The notes beneath the pieces are model-generated. The model did no database searches. It was not told the origin of the DNA and saw nothing but the letters and a program-made list of their open reading frames with translations. A program made the position numbers and the translations under genes. From Rattus norvegicus (lineage: Eukaryota; Chordata; Mammalia; Rodentia; Muridae), in NCBI RefSeq assembly GCF_036323735.1, contig NC_086021.1:163124976-163188975 (forward strand): 64,000 bases of DNA. The letters are read 5' to 3'. Shown piece after piece: positions 37,102 through 45,120 of this stretch (the first letter of the stretch is position 1; every line of letters starts with the position of its first letter).

Positions 37102-39283
37102 TCGTATGTGTTGTTGCTGTTGTTGTTGCTGCTGCTGCTGTTGTTGCTGTTGTATTGTGTTGTTGCTGTTGTTGCTGCTGCTGCTGTTGTTGCTGTTGTA
37201 TTGTGTTGTTGCTATTGTTGTTGCTGTTGTTGTTGCTGTTGCTGTTGTATTGTGTTGTTGCTATTGTTGTTGCTGTTGTTGTTGTTGTTGTTGCTGTTGT
37301 TGTTGCTGCTGTTGTTGTTTTGTGTTGTTGCTGTTGTAGGTTGTGGGATTCGTTTGTTGTTTGTTTGAGGCAGGTTCTCACTATGAAGCTCTGGCTAGCC
37401 TGGAATTCACTATGTACATCAAGCTGGCCTTGAAACTCAGGTCAATCCTCCTGCCTCTGCCTTCTGGCTGCTGGGATTGTAGGTCCTCATTACCCCAGCT
37501 GACCCTCCATTGGTTTCTATGGCATTTTGTTAGGAAAGCAATAGTTTACTGCAAGATTTGTGAAAATCTGGACATCTGGACTCTCTTCAAAAGCAGAAGT
37601 CTCTTGGGTGCTTCCAGATGAAAAAGCTCCCTGAGGGTAGAGTTCTCAATGAGCCACACCCCAGAGCGGTGACGGCTTCGGCCTATAGGAGACCTGGTAT
37701 TCCAACAATGACTGCTGGATGCTTTTGTCCTGGGGGTGGGGGGCAAGTCAGGAAACCAGAAATGGCCCTGAGGACCTGGCAGTCAGCCTTGTAATGGCAT
37801 CCCTCTCCCTCACAGCCTGAAGTCCTGAAGGACACTCTGACCAAGATCCTTGAGTACACATTGCTGCCCAATGAGAATGGTGAGTCCCTCAGGCCTTGAG
37901 GCCCTCTCCTAGGCTGCTGAGCCTTCTGTCTTTACCCAGGATCCCTTTTATCACAGCCCACCCATCTTCTAAGCCTGGTTCAAATTCTTCCTGCTCCAGG
38001 GAGCCTTCCTAGTGACCGCCTGGAGAAGACCTCTCCTGCCTAACATCCCCTCAACAGCCTGGCCTTAGGCCAGCTCTGAAGCAGGCAGACACCAGGTTCA
38101 TAGGGCCAGCTGGAACCAGATGCAAACAGACAGCTAGACCTCACTCAAGGGGCCTTAGGCAGACTGAGCTCAAGTCCCCAACCCCTCTTGCTGGCTTTGA
38201 ACAAGCTCCCTGATCCTCCTGAGCCTTGGGCTCTCTCTGTGAAAAGGGTAAATAAGAGTACTTTCCTCAGAGGTGGGGAAGGAGATGGTATATGTCAGGG
38301 GTGGGGAGAGCTGCTACCCTGTGACAGCATCACCATGTGTCAGGGGTGGGGAGAGCTGGTACCTATAACATCATCACCTTTTTAATTTGCTTTACTAGAG
38401 TAGGAAATCTCAGGTGGAGAAACTTCTGCAGTGGGTGATGGGAGCCATGAATGTTCTTGAACAAGTGTTAAAGAATGTGAGGTGCACTGTGGGACAACCA
38501 GAAGCTGCTGCCAGAGGGCCAGATAGGGCTGGATGGATGCTGGAGTACAGGCCAGGCAAGCAGAAGGAAGGACCGGACCAGGTCTTGTGTGCCAGATTCC
38601 AGACTCGCCACCAGGAAGTGCAAGCGTGCCTAATGGCCCGCCACCCTCTGACAACATTTGTTATTTCAGGCAAACTGAGGACTGGAATCCCCATGTCAAT
38701 GCCCAAGGCCTTGGGGTATGAGAAAGCCATGTGGTCTGTGAGCAAGGTGAGAGGCATGTGGGAATAAAAAGCTGTCTGGGCTGGGAGTGGCCCACAGTTC
38801 GCCCCTGGCCCTGTGGTCGCCTGTCGGGTGTGGGCCACCACCTATGCAGGAATATGTCTCCTCGCTGTAATGTGTGCTGGGCGTGGCTCCTCGTGCTTCC
38901 AGCTGTAGAAACAGATAATGCTGTCCCCCTGGAAGAGCCCACATTCTAGCAAGAGGGACACCTATGTCAACTAATAGGCAGCACGAGTAAATAAGGGCTG
39001 GGAGGGAAGAGAAGGCAGGCTCGGAAGAGAAGGCAGTGGTGGAAAGGGGATGCTGGCTTTGATAGGATAGACAGGGAACTCCTCTCTGGAAAGGCATTAT
39101 GTGCTGGCATCTGAAAAGCAAGATGGTGAACCCAGTGGATAGAGGGAGGAGTGTCATATCAAAGGGACCGGGAAGTCCAAAGGCTCTGAGGCAGGAAAGA
39201 TGGTCAGGAGGTCTAGGGCACGAGGTGGCATCCAAGGACTGCATATCTCAAGTTACTTACGTACTCACACTCACTCACTCACA

Positions 39284-39323
<40 letters not shown>

Positions 39324-39690
39324 GAGAGACTCACACACTCTCTCACACACACACACTCACAGAGAGAGAGACTCACACACACTCTCTCTCTTTCTCTCTC
39401 TCTCTCACACACACACACTCAGAGAGAGAGACTCTCTCTCACACTCACACACACACACTCACAGAGAGAGAGAGACTCACACACTCTCTCACACACACAC
39501 TCACACACGCACAGAGAGAGACTCTCTCTCTGTCACACACACACATACACACACACAAACACATACACACACACATACACACACATACACACACATACAC
39601 ACACATACACACACACATACACACACATACACACACATACACACACACATACACACACATACACACACACATACACACACACATACACAC

Positions 39691-39728
<38 letters not shown>

Positions 39729-41315
39729 CTGTGTGGCTAAGTGACCATTGCCTGAGCAGACCAGAGTTCCTGCTCAGTTCTCCATGCTGATGTCCCCAGT
39801 GTCTAACATGTGCTAACGGCTTAGTAAATGGTTGGTGAGCAGGTAACAACCCTGGCCTCCGCTAGAAAAGGGGCTGTAGCAGTGTCGGGCACTTCATACC
39901 CACTGTCAGCCCTAACAGCGATGTCCACACCAGCTCTGCTGTCAGCCTCACACCGAGCCCCAGAGGTGGGTCCTGGTATGATCTCCCCTTACAGATGGGG
40001 AAACTGACACTCGGTGGCACAAAGATATTTTTCCAAAACCACACACCTACTGGTGGCACTATTGACACCTGCCCCAATAGCCTCTTACTTTAGCCTGAAC
40101 TTCTGCATGAGCCAGTCAGTAAAGTGCCCGTCTTGGTCGGCTGGCTGGTGGCCATTTATTAAGCACCTATGATGTGCAGACATTGTCCACAACAACGTAC
40201 AAGGCAGAAAAAAGCCCTCTGGCTCCTCAGAACTTCAACCTAATTTAGAGGGGCAGATGCTCAGCCCTGCCCTACAGAGGCATTCTGGGCCAAGCCTGTG
40301 ACCCCTGTAAGTCCCTATTCTCCCCCAAGCTGCCCATCAGGACCACTGAGCTCCTGAGCCATTTAATCGTAGAGAAATCCCCAGACCTAAGCTATGCCCC
40401 CATCTCCAAATGTCCTGCGTGGCTCTGTTGTTTCCTCTGTAGCCAACAATGCCCTGGTTCTGCAGCAGGGAGACACCACACATTTGAATTATGGGAAGAG
40501 GGTGGAGAAGAAGCAGTAAGTAGATGGGAGTTAAAGCCAGTGTGTGCAAGGAGCCAGAACAACACGGGCGACAAGGGCCATGTGATTACTGCTCACCGCT
40601 ACTTTGCTGAGAGCCGTGAAGAGATCAGAATACAGTCTTTTTGGTGTGCTTTATTAATTTACATTCCAAATGTTACCCTCCTTCCTGGTTCCCCCTCCAA
40701 GGGTTCTTTACCCAGTCCCGCTTCCCCTTTGCCTCTGAGAGGGTGCTCCCTCCACTTGACTCATCCACCCACACCTCACTCTCCACCCCAGTCCCCCTTC
40801 CTGAGGCATCAAGTTTCTATGGATTAGGCACATCCTCTCCACTGAGGCCAGACAAAGCACCTCTGCTGCGTATGTGCCAGGGCATAGATCAGAGCAAGTT
40901 TTATCATTACACTTAGTTTGGTTTTGATTTCTTTTTAAAGAGACGGTTGTTTAAAACTCAGGTGCCCCGGTCTCTCTGGAGACAGACAGGAATCTACTTT
41001 TTTAATATTTCTTTGCATACTACTGTGGACTGGGGACAACTGTCCTACACAGTCCAGCCACTGCACACAAATACTTTGCCTGGGCCACGGATTGCTGAAA
41101 GATATTACTGTTTACATACAAACCCTTCACTTATGGCCTTGTTATGAACTCTGCACGAGTATGTTCCCCCACCCCAGGGCTTGCATCATGGAGGACAAAA
41201 GCAGGGCAACCCCCAAAAAAGCAGGAAGTGAACCCCAAAGCAAAGGTGAAAGCTAACCAGTTCGCCTCCCCTTCAATTCCAGGGTGCCCTCAAGCTCACT
41301 CCAGCCTCCTCCTAG
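20646..41315 (+). CDS. Bpifb1: BPI fold-containing family B member 1 (LPLUNC1), 15 coding exons, 473 aa
   Basis: Secreted BPI/LBP/PLUNC-superfamily protein; the family member is known as an airway and oral mucosal goblet/gland secretion linked to innate defence. Coding exons: 20646-20757, 22635-22773, 23372-23479, 24532-24681, 25480-25561, 29766-29829, 31550-31635, 32981-33160, 33547-33600, 34076-34234, 35361-35428, 36356-36401, 37816-37879, 38670-38746, 41283-41315. All borders are GT/AG, the frame stays open through every junction and the stop is TAG. The start ATG opens a signal peptide (residues 1 to about 20). Exons 3-5 give LTQALENHDATAILQELPLL and IPLDMVAGLNTPLIKTIVEF, close to what is known of human BPIFB1. 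Cys156 (LSDC) and Cys199 (LCPV) are the conserved BPI-domain disulfide pair. N-glycosylation sequons lie at N152, N159 and N262. The N-terminal BPI domain covers roughly residues 25-225, the C-terminal one 240-470. Length is close to the usual 470-485 aa. No disruption seen. Confidence 0.95.
20758..22634. other. Bpifb1 intron 2, no feature recognised
   Basis: Unique-looking intronic sequence; no SINE, microsatellite or second gene identified. Confidence 0.6.
23935..24215 (+). repeat. (GGGAGA)n purine repeat in Bpifb1 intron 4
   Basis: About 280 bp of G/A-only sequence built from GGGAGA, GGGAAAG and GGGGAGA units. Ends about 315 bp before exon 5. Polypurine sequence with frequent GGG runs can form triplex or quadruplex structures. 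Confidence 0.95.
25312..25431 (-). mobile_element. ID SINE in Bpifb1 intron 5 with target-site duplication
   Basis: Poly-T and (GTTTT)n, then 'GGACTGAACCCAGGGCCTTG' and 'CTCTACCACTGAGCTAAATC'. The flanking 12-mer CAATCCTCTCTT occurs at 25300-25311 and 25432-25443. Ends 48 bp before exon 6. Confidence 0.95.
26454..26593 (+). mobile_element. B1 SINE
   Basis: 'GCCAGGCAGTGGTGACGCAC', 'GCACTTGGGAGGCAGAGACA', 'GAGAAACCCTGTCTCAAA': a near-complete B1. Confidence 0.95.
26603..26690 (+). mobile_element. ID-like SINE fragment
   Basis: 'CTGAGGGCTAAGGATATAAC' 'TCAGTGATAAGGCACTTTC', a diverged ID body directly after the B1. Confidence 0.55.
26739..26948 (-). mobile_element. B2/B3-family SINE with (TA)n end
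   Basis: A pure (TA)n run at 26739-26766 precedes the reverse SINE body, which ends 'CTGAGTCATCTCTCTAACCC'. Confidence 0.65.
26992..27193 (+). mobile_element. B4 (B1 plus ID) SINE
   Basis: 'TAATCCCAGCTCCTTGGGAG' B1 part, then an ID-like 'AATGTAGCTCAGTAGTAAAG' ending 'GATCAATCCTCAGTGAGG'. Its 3' end runs into the GGAA repeat. Confidence 0.7.
27194..27665 (+). repeat. (GGAA)n/(GGGA)n microsatellite, about 470 bp
   Basis: G/A-only sequence with very few exceptions in Bpifb1 intron 6, seeded at the tail of a SINE. Tetranucleotide GGAA and GGGA blocks alternate. Confidence 0.97.
28005..28140 (-). mobile_element. Old B1-like SINE
   Basis: 'CAGGACTGGCCTTGAATCTC' 'TGATCCTCCTGCCTCC', the reverse complement of a B1 body, diverged. 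Confidence 0.5.
28425..28830 (+). repeat. 24-bp minisatellite, 17 units, each with an AP-1-like site
   Basis: Consensus unit: TGACTCATCCAGTGTG then TCAGGACG. TGACTCA starts at 28432, 28455, 28483, 28507 and then exactly every 24 bp to 28795; the 17th unit at 28819 reads TGGCTCA. The period is a multiple of three and lacks stops, so long open frames arise on both strands; these are not genes. Lies in Bpifb1 intron 6, about 0.9 kb before exon 7. Confidence 0.97.
29225..29365 (+). mobile_element. MER5A-like hAT DNA transposon fragment
   Basis: 'ATATTTAGCAGCATCTTTGG' 'CCTCCATCCACTAGATGTCA' followed by 'AAAAATGTCTTGCCAGAGA' follows the MER5A consensus order. Confidence 0.75.
30014..30227 (+). mobile_element. 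URR1 rodent hAT (Charlie-like) DNA transposon
   Basis: Terminal inverted repeats CAGTGGTTCTCA and TGAAAACCACTG. Internal 'CTCATGTGGTGACCCCCAAC' and 'CTTTGCTACTGTTATTAAGC' are typical of URR1. Lies in Bpifb1 intron 7. Confidence 0.85.
30237..30475 (+). mobile_element. MIR SINE
   Basis: 'GGTTAATACCCAGCTCTACC' to 'CCCTCATCTGTAAAGTGAGG': the MIR core and 3' region. Confidence 0.7.
30920..31022 (+). repeat. (GA)n microsatellite
   Basis: GACA/CA start, then about 30 GA units; Bpifb1 intron 7. Confidence 0.95.
31636..32980. other. Bpifb1 intron 8, sparse old repeats
   Basis: MIR-like sequence near 31915-31980 and a diverged B1-like stretch near 32230-32345. Nothing else recognised. Confidence 0.45.
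33814..33980 (+). repeat. Direct repeat copy 1, Bpifb1 intron 10
   Basis: Matches 34503-34660 at roughly 80% over the first 70 bp ('GGGTCAGAGTAGAACAGCAA' against 'GGGTCAGCATAGGACAGCAA'), then more weakly. The two copies flank exon 11. Confidence 0.7.
34503..34660 (+). repeat. Direct repeat copy 2, Bpifb1 intron 11
   Basis: Partner of 33814-33980, same orientation, about 690 bp downstream and on the other side of exon 11 (34076-34234). Confidence 0.7.
35597..35643 (+). repeat. 15-bp tandem repeat, three units
   Basis: CCACCACTGGGCTGG occurs three times in a row, the last with A for G; Bpifb1 intron 12. Confidence 0.9.
35907..35990 (+). repeat. (GATA)n(GACA)n microsatellite
   Basis: Eleven GATA-type units pass directly into about ten GACA units; Bpifb1 intron 12. 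Confidence 0.95.
36776..37342 (+). repeat. (TTG)n/(CTG)n trinucleotide array, about 565 bp
   Basis: Interspersed GTT and GCT triplets with recurring GTATTGTGTTG breaks; Bpifb1 intron 13. Long Leu, Cys/Val or Asn/Thr/Gln open frames come from the repeat only. Confidence 0.97.
37356..37485 (-). mobile_element. B1 SINE
   Basis: Reverse complement of B1: 'CTCTGGCTAGCCTGGAATTC', 'CAAGCTGGCCTTGAAACTCA', 'CTGCTGGGATTGTAGG'. The trinucleotide array sits at its poly-A side. Confidence 0.85.
38160..38265 (+). mobile_element. MIR-like fragment
   Basis: 'GCTTTGAACAAGCTCCCTGA' and 'TCTGTGAAAAGGGTAAATAA' follow MIR order; Bpifb1 intron 14. Confidence 0.5.
39265..39727 (+). repeat. Compound (CA)n/(GA)n/(CT)n/(CATA)n microsatellite
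   Basis: About 460 bp of CA, GA, CT and ACAT blocks in Bpifb1 intron 15. GA and CT blocks on one strand are mutually complementary. Confidence 0.95.
39870..40080. mobile_element. MIR-like element
   Basis: 'CCCCTTACAGATGGGGAAAC' 'TGACACTCGGTGGCACAAAG' is MIR-like; Bpifb1 intron 15. Confidence 0.5.
40636..40890 (-). mobile_element. L1 (Lx-type) 3'-UTR fragment
   Basis: Reverse-strand rodent L1 tail: 'TTATTAATTTACATTCCAAA' 'TGTTACCCTCCTTCCTGG' and 'CATCCTCTCCACTGAGGCCA'. No coding part remains; Bpifb1 intron 15. Confidence 0.65.
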
Positions 41316-41448
41316 GACCCTGGCTCTCCTCCCTCCTGATGAAGACCTGGACAGTAGCAGCCAGCCCCGGCCAGGTCCCAGCTGGGAATGTGGAAGCCTG
41401 CCATGTAGACTATTCCCCTGCAATTAATAAACACTTGCCAGTGGCTCC
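41316..41448 (+). terminator. Bpifb1: Bpifb1 3' UTR and poly(A) signal
   Basis: The last exon starts at 41283 after a pyrimidine-rich acceptor. After the TAG at 41313-41315 a short 3' UTR runs to an AATAAA at 41426-41431. The cleavage site is inferred 15-20 nt downstream. Confidence 0.8.
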
Positions 41449-42058
41449 TGTTGTCGGGGTGGCTTTGTCCAGCATGGGAGTCACTCCACCTCTGGCAGGC
41501 CTAGGATGTGGACAGAGACGTGAGGGTGGGGTTCAGACACCTCTGAGCCGACCTGAACAAGTCTTTGTCATATGGAGACGGCATGACCACAGAGGACTAG
41601 TAGCTGTGGTTGGGATCACCTCCCTTGGGTGGCTTACAGATCGGGAGACACACACTTTGTTGATCTTGTTGGTATGGTGGGTCATATGCTTTCTGAGCCC
41701 TGTTCTGGTGACAGACAAACAGGATGCAGCTTCTCCTAGGTGGGCTCCTGTGCCCTTTTCAGTCAAGTGGGGAGAATCATGGTTCTCACGTGGCAGAGCT
41801 GGGGGGACAATCAAATGAGGCACTCAGCCAGTGGCTCTGTGACACCTCAGGGAACACCTTATCACCAAGACCTTTCCTACTCAGACACATATGACAGCCA
41901 CTGTCTCCGTGGTTTCTCTGAAGCCCCAAGGTTCTGGGACAAGACAAAAGGCATCTATTCGTTAAGCCTGGGTTGTTCCCCACCCCCAGCCACAGCCTTC
42001 AGGAAGACAGGGGTAGTGTCTGGTTAAGGGACAGTACTCAGTGTCAGAGGACATTTCT

Positions 42059-42158
42059 TTTTTTTTTTTTTTTTTCTTTTTTTCGGAGCTGGGGACCGAA
42101 CCCAGGGCCTTCCGCTTGCTAGGCAAGCGCTCTACCACTGAGCTAAATCCCCAACCCC
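42059..42158 (-). mobile_element. ID SINE with 14-bp target-site duplication
   Basis: Poly-T, 'GGGGACCGAACCCAGGGCCT', 'GCGCTCTACCACTGAGCTAA'. The 14-mer CAGAGGACATTTCT flanks it at 42045-42058 and 42159-42172. Confidence 0.97.
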
Positions 42159-42934
42159 CAGAGGACATTTCTGCCATACCTCTGGTCTGTAGTGCCACCT
42201 GGTCACCATAAGGCACTTTGTTCCACCCCATGTGATCACCAGATTTGAATGTTGAAACATGAAGACTCCCCTAACATAGCTATGGCCAAGGCGCCTCAGG
42301 TCCATCATCCCCTGGAGCCTCCGAGGGTGGCAGATGAAGATCCTTACTCCCTGGGCCAGGGGCAGCTCTGGGTCCAATCTGACCTCTGGCCCCCAGGCCT
42401 CCCACAGGAAGGAACTTGGGCACCCACAGCAGCTGGTCGCATCCTTGTCCCCACTGTTGTGTGGGCCATCTCCTAGATCCACTCTGCTCAAATCTAGGTA
42501 TCAGCCTCCTGCTGGTACCAAGACCATTTGTTTCATGTCGGATGTCGGTAACACTAGAGGGATCGTAGAGCTCACCCGCCACCTACCTTCCCCACAGCCT
42601 ATGCAACACTCTCCCCTCACCCAGCGCATGTCACTGCCTCTTCTTTCAGACTCCTTCCTCATCCACCATCCTCTGTGCTCTGCTTTCCCTGTGAAAGACA
42701 AGAAACTGTTTCTGCGCTGACCTGCATTTGACAGGACTCTGACACTGCCATCCCTGACCCAGAGACAGGGGACCCTAGAGGCAGGAGTTCTCAAATCCCA
42801 CAGGCGGGGCTCTGAGCCTCTGCATCCTTCCTCAACAGAAAGGGTGAAAACTCTTCTTAAATCTGAGTCTCAGAAACAGTAGAGAGAGAATTCCAGGTTA
42901 TACCTTATAAACTGCCCCTAAGTGACACCCATCT

Positions 42935-43028
42935 GTATGACTCTAGCTCCTCAGAAGGCTGCGACAGGAGGATTATTAGTTGGAGACCAACCTAGGCTAC
43001 ATCACAAGAACACGTTTCAAAACAAGGC
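42935..43028 (+). mobile_element. Old B1-like SINE
   Basis: 'CTAGCTCCTCAGAAGGCTGC' 'GACAGGAGGATTATTAG' and an A-rich end. Confidence 0.5.
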
Positions 43029-43029
43029 T

Positions 43030-43252
43030 TGAGCCTGGAGAGAGAGATCCATGGTGAGGACCACTGGCTGCCCTCCCAGAGGAGCTGGGTTCAGTTCCCA
43101 GAACCCACATCATGGCTCACAACTGGATCTCCAGTGCCAGGGGACCTGGTGCCTTCTTCCGGCCTAGTGTGTGCCAAGCATATGTATTGTCATACTGAGA
43201 TAAATACAGGCAAAACACCCACACATTAAATTTAAAAAACAAACAAACAAAC
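43030..43252 (+). mobile_element. B2/B3-family SINE
   Basis: 'GAGCCTGGAGAGAGAGATCC' head, 'GGTTCAGTTCCCAGAACCCA' body, and an AAACAAACAAAC tail. Confidence 0.75.
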
Positions 43253-43261
43253 TTCACCCTT

Positions 43262-43430
43262 TGAGATGGAGAGGTGGGTCAGAGATTAAAAACATCCACT
43301 GCTCTCACAGAGGACCTAGAACCTATATCAAGCACTCACACCCATGTGTAACTACAGTTCCAGGGACTCTGGCGCCCTCTGGCTGCCAAAGCACATGCTC
43401 ACATACACATAAATTTAAAAAAAAAAAATC
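43262..43430 (+). mobile_element. B2/B3-family SINE
   Basis: 'GAGATGGAGAGGTGGGTCAG' head, 'CTACAGTTCCAGGGACTCTG' body, and an AAATTTAAAAA tail; directly after another copy. Confidence 0.7.
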
Positions 43431-44434
43431 TTAAAATAGAGAACCTAGTCTTCTCTAACATATCCCACCAAATCCTGTGAATTTTCGCTGCTGATTTGTT
43501 CTGTTGGCTGAAGGAAGAGACGCTTCTGAACAAGCCAGGGTCAGCCTCACGCTTCCTGTGTATCTGCTGCCTCCTGGAACTTCGTCTTCCACCAGCTCCC
43601 AAGCCTGAACCTCCAGGTTGAAAACTGGAACTCCTGAGGAAAGGATGGGGAAGGAAGGGGAGAGATGGTGTAATGATATCGTAATCTCAAAAAAAAAAAA
43701 ACAAGTTTAAAACGAGAGATAAAAGGAAATTGGAGCTAACACCTGTTCTGCTTGTACTGAGTTGTAAAGGAGAAAATTCAGCTGAAAATGCCAAGACAAC
43801 TGGAGATAGTTGGTGGTGGTCACACCACCCGTAATGAAGGAGCCACGCTCACATGGTTGGGTGCATGCAGGAGCATGGGTTGCTGGGTTCCTGCAAGGCA
43901 GGGCCTCCATACAGGTAGGTGACAGAGAGCTCAGTCATGGAACTGCTGTGGCAGAACCACCAAATCTCTGGGCCCTTTCTGGGCCCTAACATCAAACCCC
44001 ATCTCTCTCTGGCATGCTACCTGACCTGATGGAGGCACTCACTCCTGTCTCTCAGTTCCCTTGTGTAAGAATTAGAATGATCATAACGGGTCGTTAGCCC
44101 TTCCTGTGCACCAGGCCTGCAACTCCACAGTTGCTGCTATGCTGACCGCTGACCTTCACCATCCCCAAAGCCATCTGTAGGACTATCGTCTTCTGAGTGG
44201 AGCTTAGAAGGAAATGAACACAGTTTTTTCTCCATTCCTCAGATCCCACATAGTCGAAGCAACCATTTAGGACCTGTCTGCACCTTTGGTGACCACATCT
44301 GGGTAGAAATGAGATAAGAGCCTGGGTGACATACAGAGGAAGGACATGGGAAGGGCAGGAACAAGGTGGACACTGCCAGCTTCATCTTCGCCCCTCACCT
44401 GCTCACACATGTCACCCACACACTCACACACATA

Positions 44435-44435
44435 T

Positions 44436-44469
<34 letters not shown>
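44435..44469 (+). repeat. (CA)n microsatellite
   Basis: About 16 CA units, 310 bp upstream of the TATA box at 44781. Confidence 0.95.
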
Positions 44470-44473
<4 letters not shown>

Positions 44474-44780
44474 ACCACCTTGGGATATATGCCAGTCACA
44501 TCTTGCATTAGCAGCCTCCTCACAAGAGCGGGAGATACGCCAAAGGGAAAGGGCCCAAGCCCATCCCACTTCCTCCTTGGAGTCCAATGGCCACATTCTG
44601 AGCTTGCTGTCCCCTACCCCGGCCCTGCATCAGTGACAGGCTCTATCGGTTTTGGCCAAAAGCCCCTGGCTGCAAAGTGCCAAGAGAAGTGATTCTTTCG
44701 CTGAAGAATTGGGCTTGCCAAACCTTGCCAGGGGCCTTGTCTTCTCACCATGTACCCGCCCTTCACTTCAGAGCCTGGTG

Positions 44781-44811
44781 TATAAAAGTAGTCCTTTAAG
44801 AAACCTGGTGA
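44781..44811 (+). promoter_or_regulatory. Bpifb5: Bpifb5-like gene core promoter (TATA box)
   Basis: A full TATAAAAG lies at 44781-44788. A plausible short non-coding exon follows at about 44811-44849, then a GTAAGG donor. This copies the Bpifb1 arrangement (TATA, about 40 nt of exon, intron, coding exon with 112 coding nt). A second TATA-like run (TATAAAAA, 45021-45028) offers an alternative start. Confidence 0.55.
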
Positions 44812-44849
44812 CACAGTCCTGAAAGATCTAGAAGGCTCCATTCAGAGCG
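44811..44849 (+). other. Bpifb5: Inferred non-coding exon 1 of the Bpifb5-like gene
   Basis: It lies about 30 bp downstream of the TATA box and ends at GCG|GTAAGG. The next acceptor, a pyrimidine-rich stretch ending CTGCAG at 45106, would begin exon 2 at 45107, 14 nt before the ATG at 45121. The intron would be 257 nt. No transcript supports it here; the model rests on splice signals and on the parallel with Bpifb1. Confidence 0.5.
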
Positions 44850-45120
44850 GTAAGGACAAAGGAGACAGCACCCACATACACAGATGTTTGCTGTGCCTCC
44901 ACCATTACATGGGGAAATAGAGCAAAGGTTCTTAGCATCTGGTCATCCTGGGTTCAGATCCAAGCTCTGCCACTTATGTTTTACCGTAAGGGTGTCAGGC
45001 CCAGAGCAGGGCTGTTAGAATATAAAAAGATGGGGACCAGGGTAGTGTGGGGTCATGGCACTGCGGGTCCCTGGAGAGAACGTAAGCTCTCACTTCCACG
45101 CTGCAGGTTCTGAAGGGAGG

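Larger units (their letters stand above)
41449..44780. other. Intergenic gap between the two BPI-fold genes
   Basis: Holds the ID, B1, B2 and CA repeats listed separately. I see no exon of a third gene. The short head-to-tail spacing fits a tandem duplicate cluster. Confidence 0.6.

Noticed and set aside
36619..37433. Open frames up to 249 codons of poly-Leu, Cys/Val or Asn/Thr/Gln
   Set aside because: Translation of the TTG/CTG array inside intron 13; every frame is repetitive.
41144..41818. 224-codon + strand frame covering the end of Bpifb1
   Set aside because: It reads the Bpifb1 last exon in a different frame and runs through its poly(A) signal; no family similarity.
45082..45106. A tiny intron between GTAAGC (45082) and CTGCAG (45106)
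   Set aside because: About 25 nt is too short for spliceosomal splicing; the CTGCAG is better used as the acceptor for a distant exon 1.
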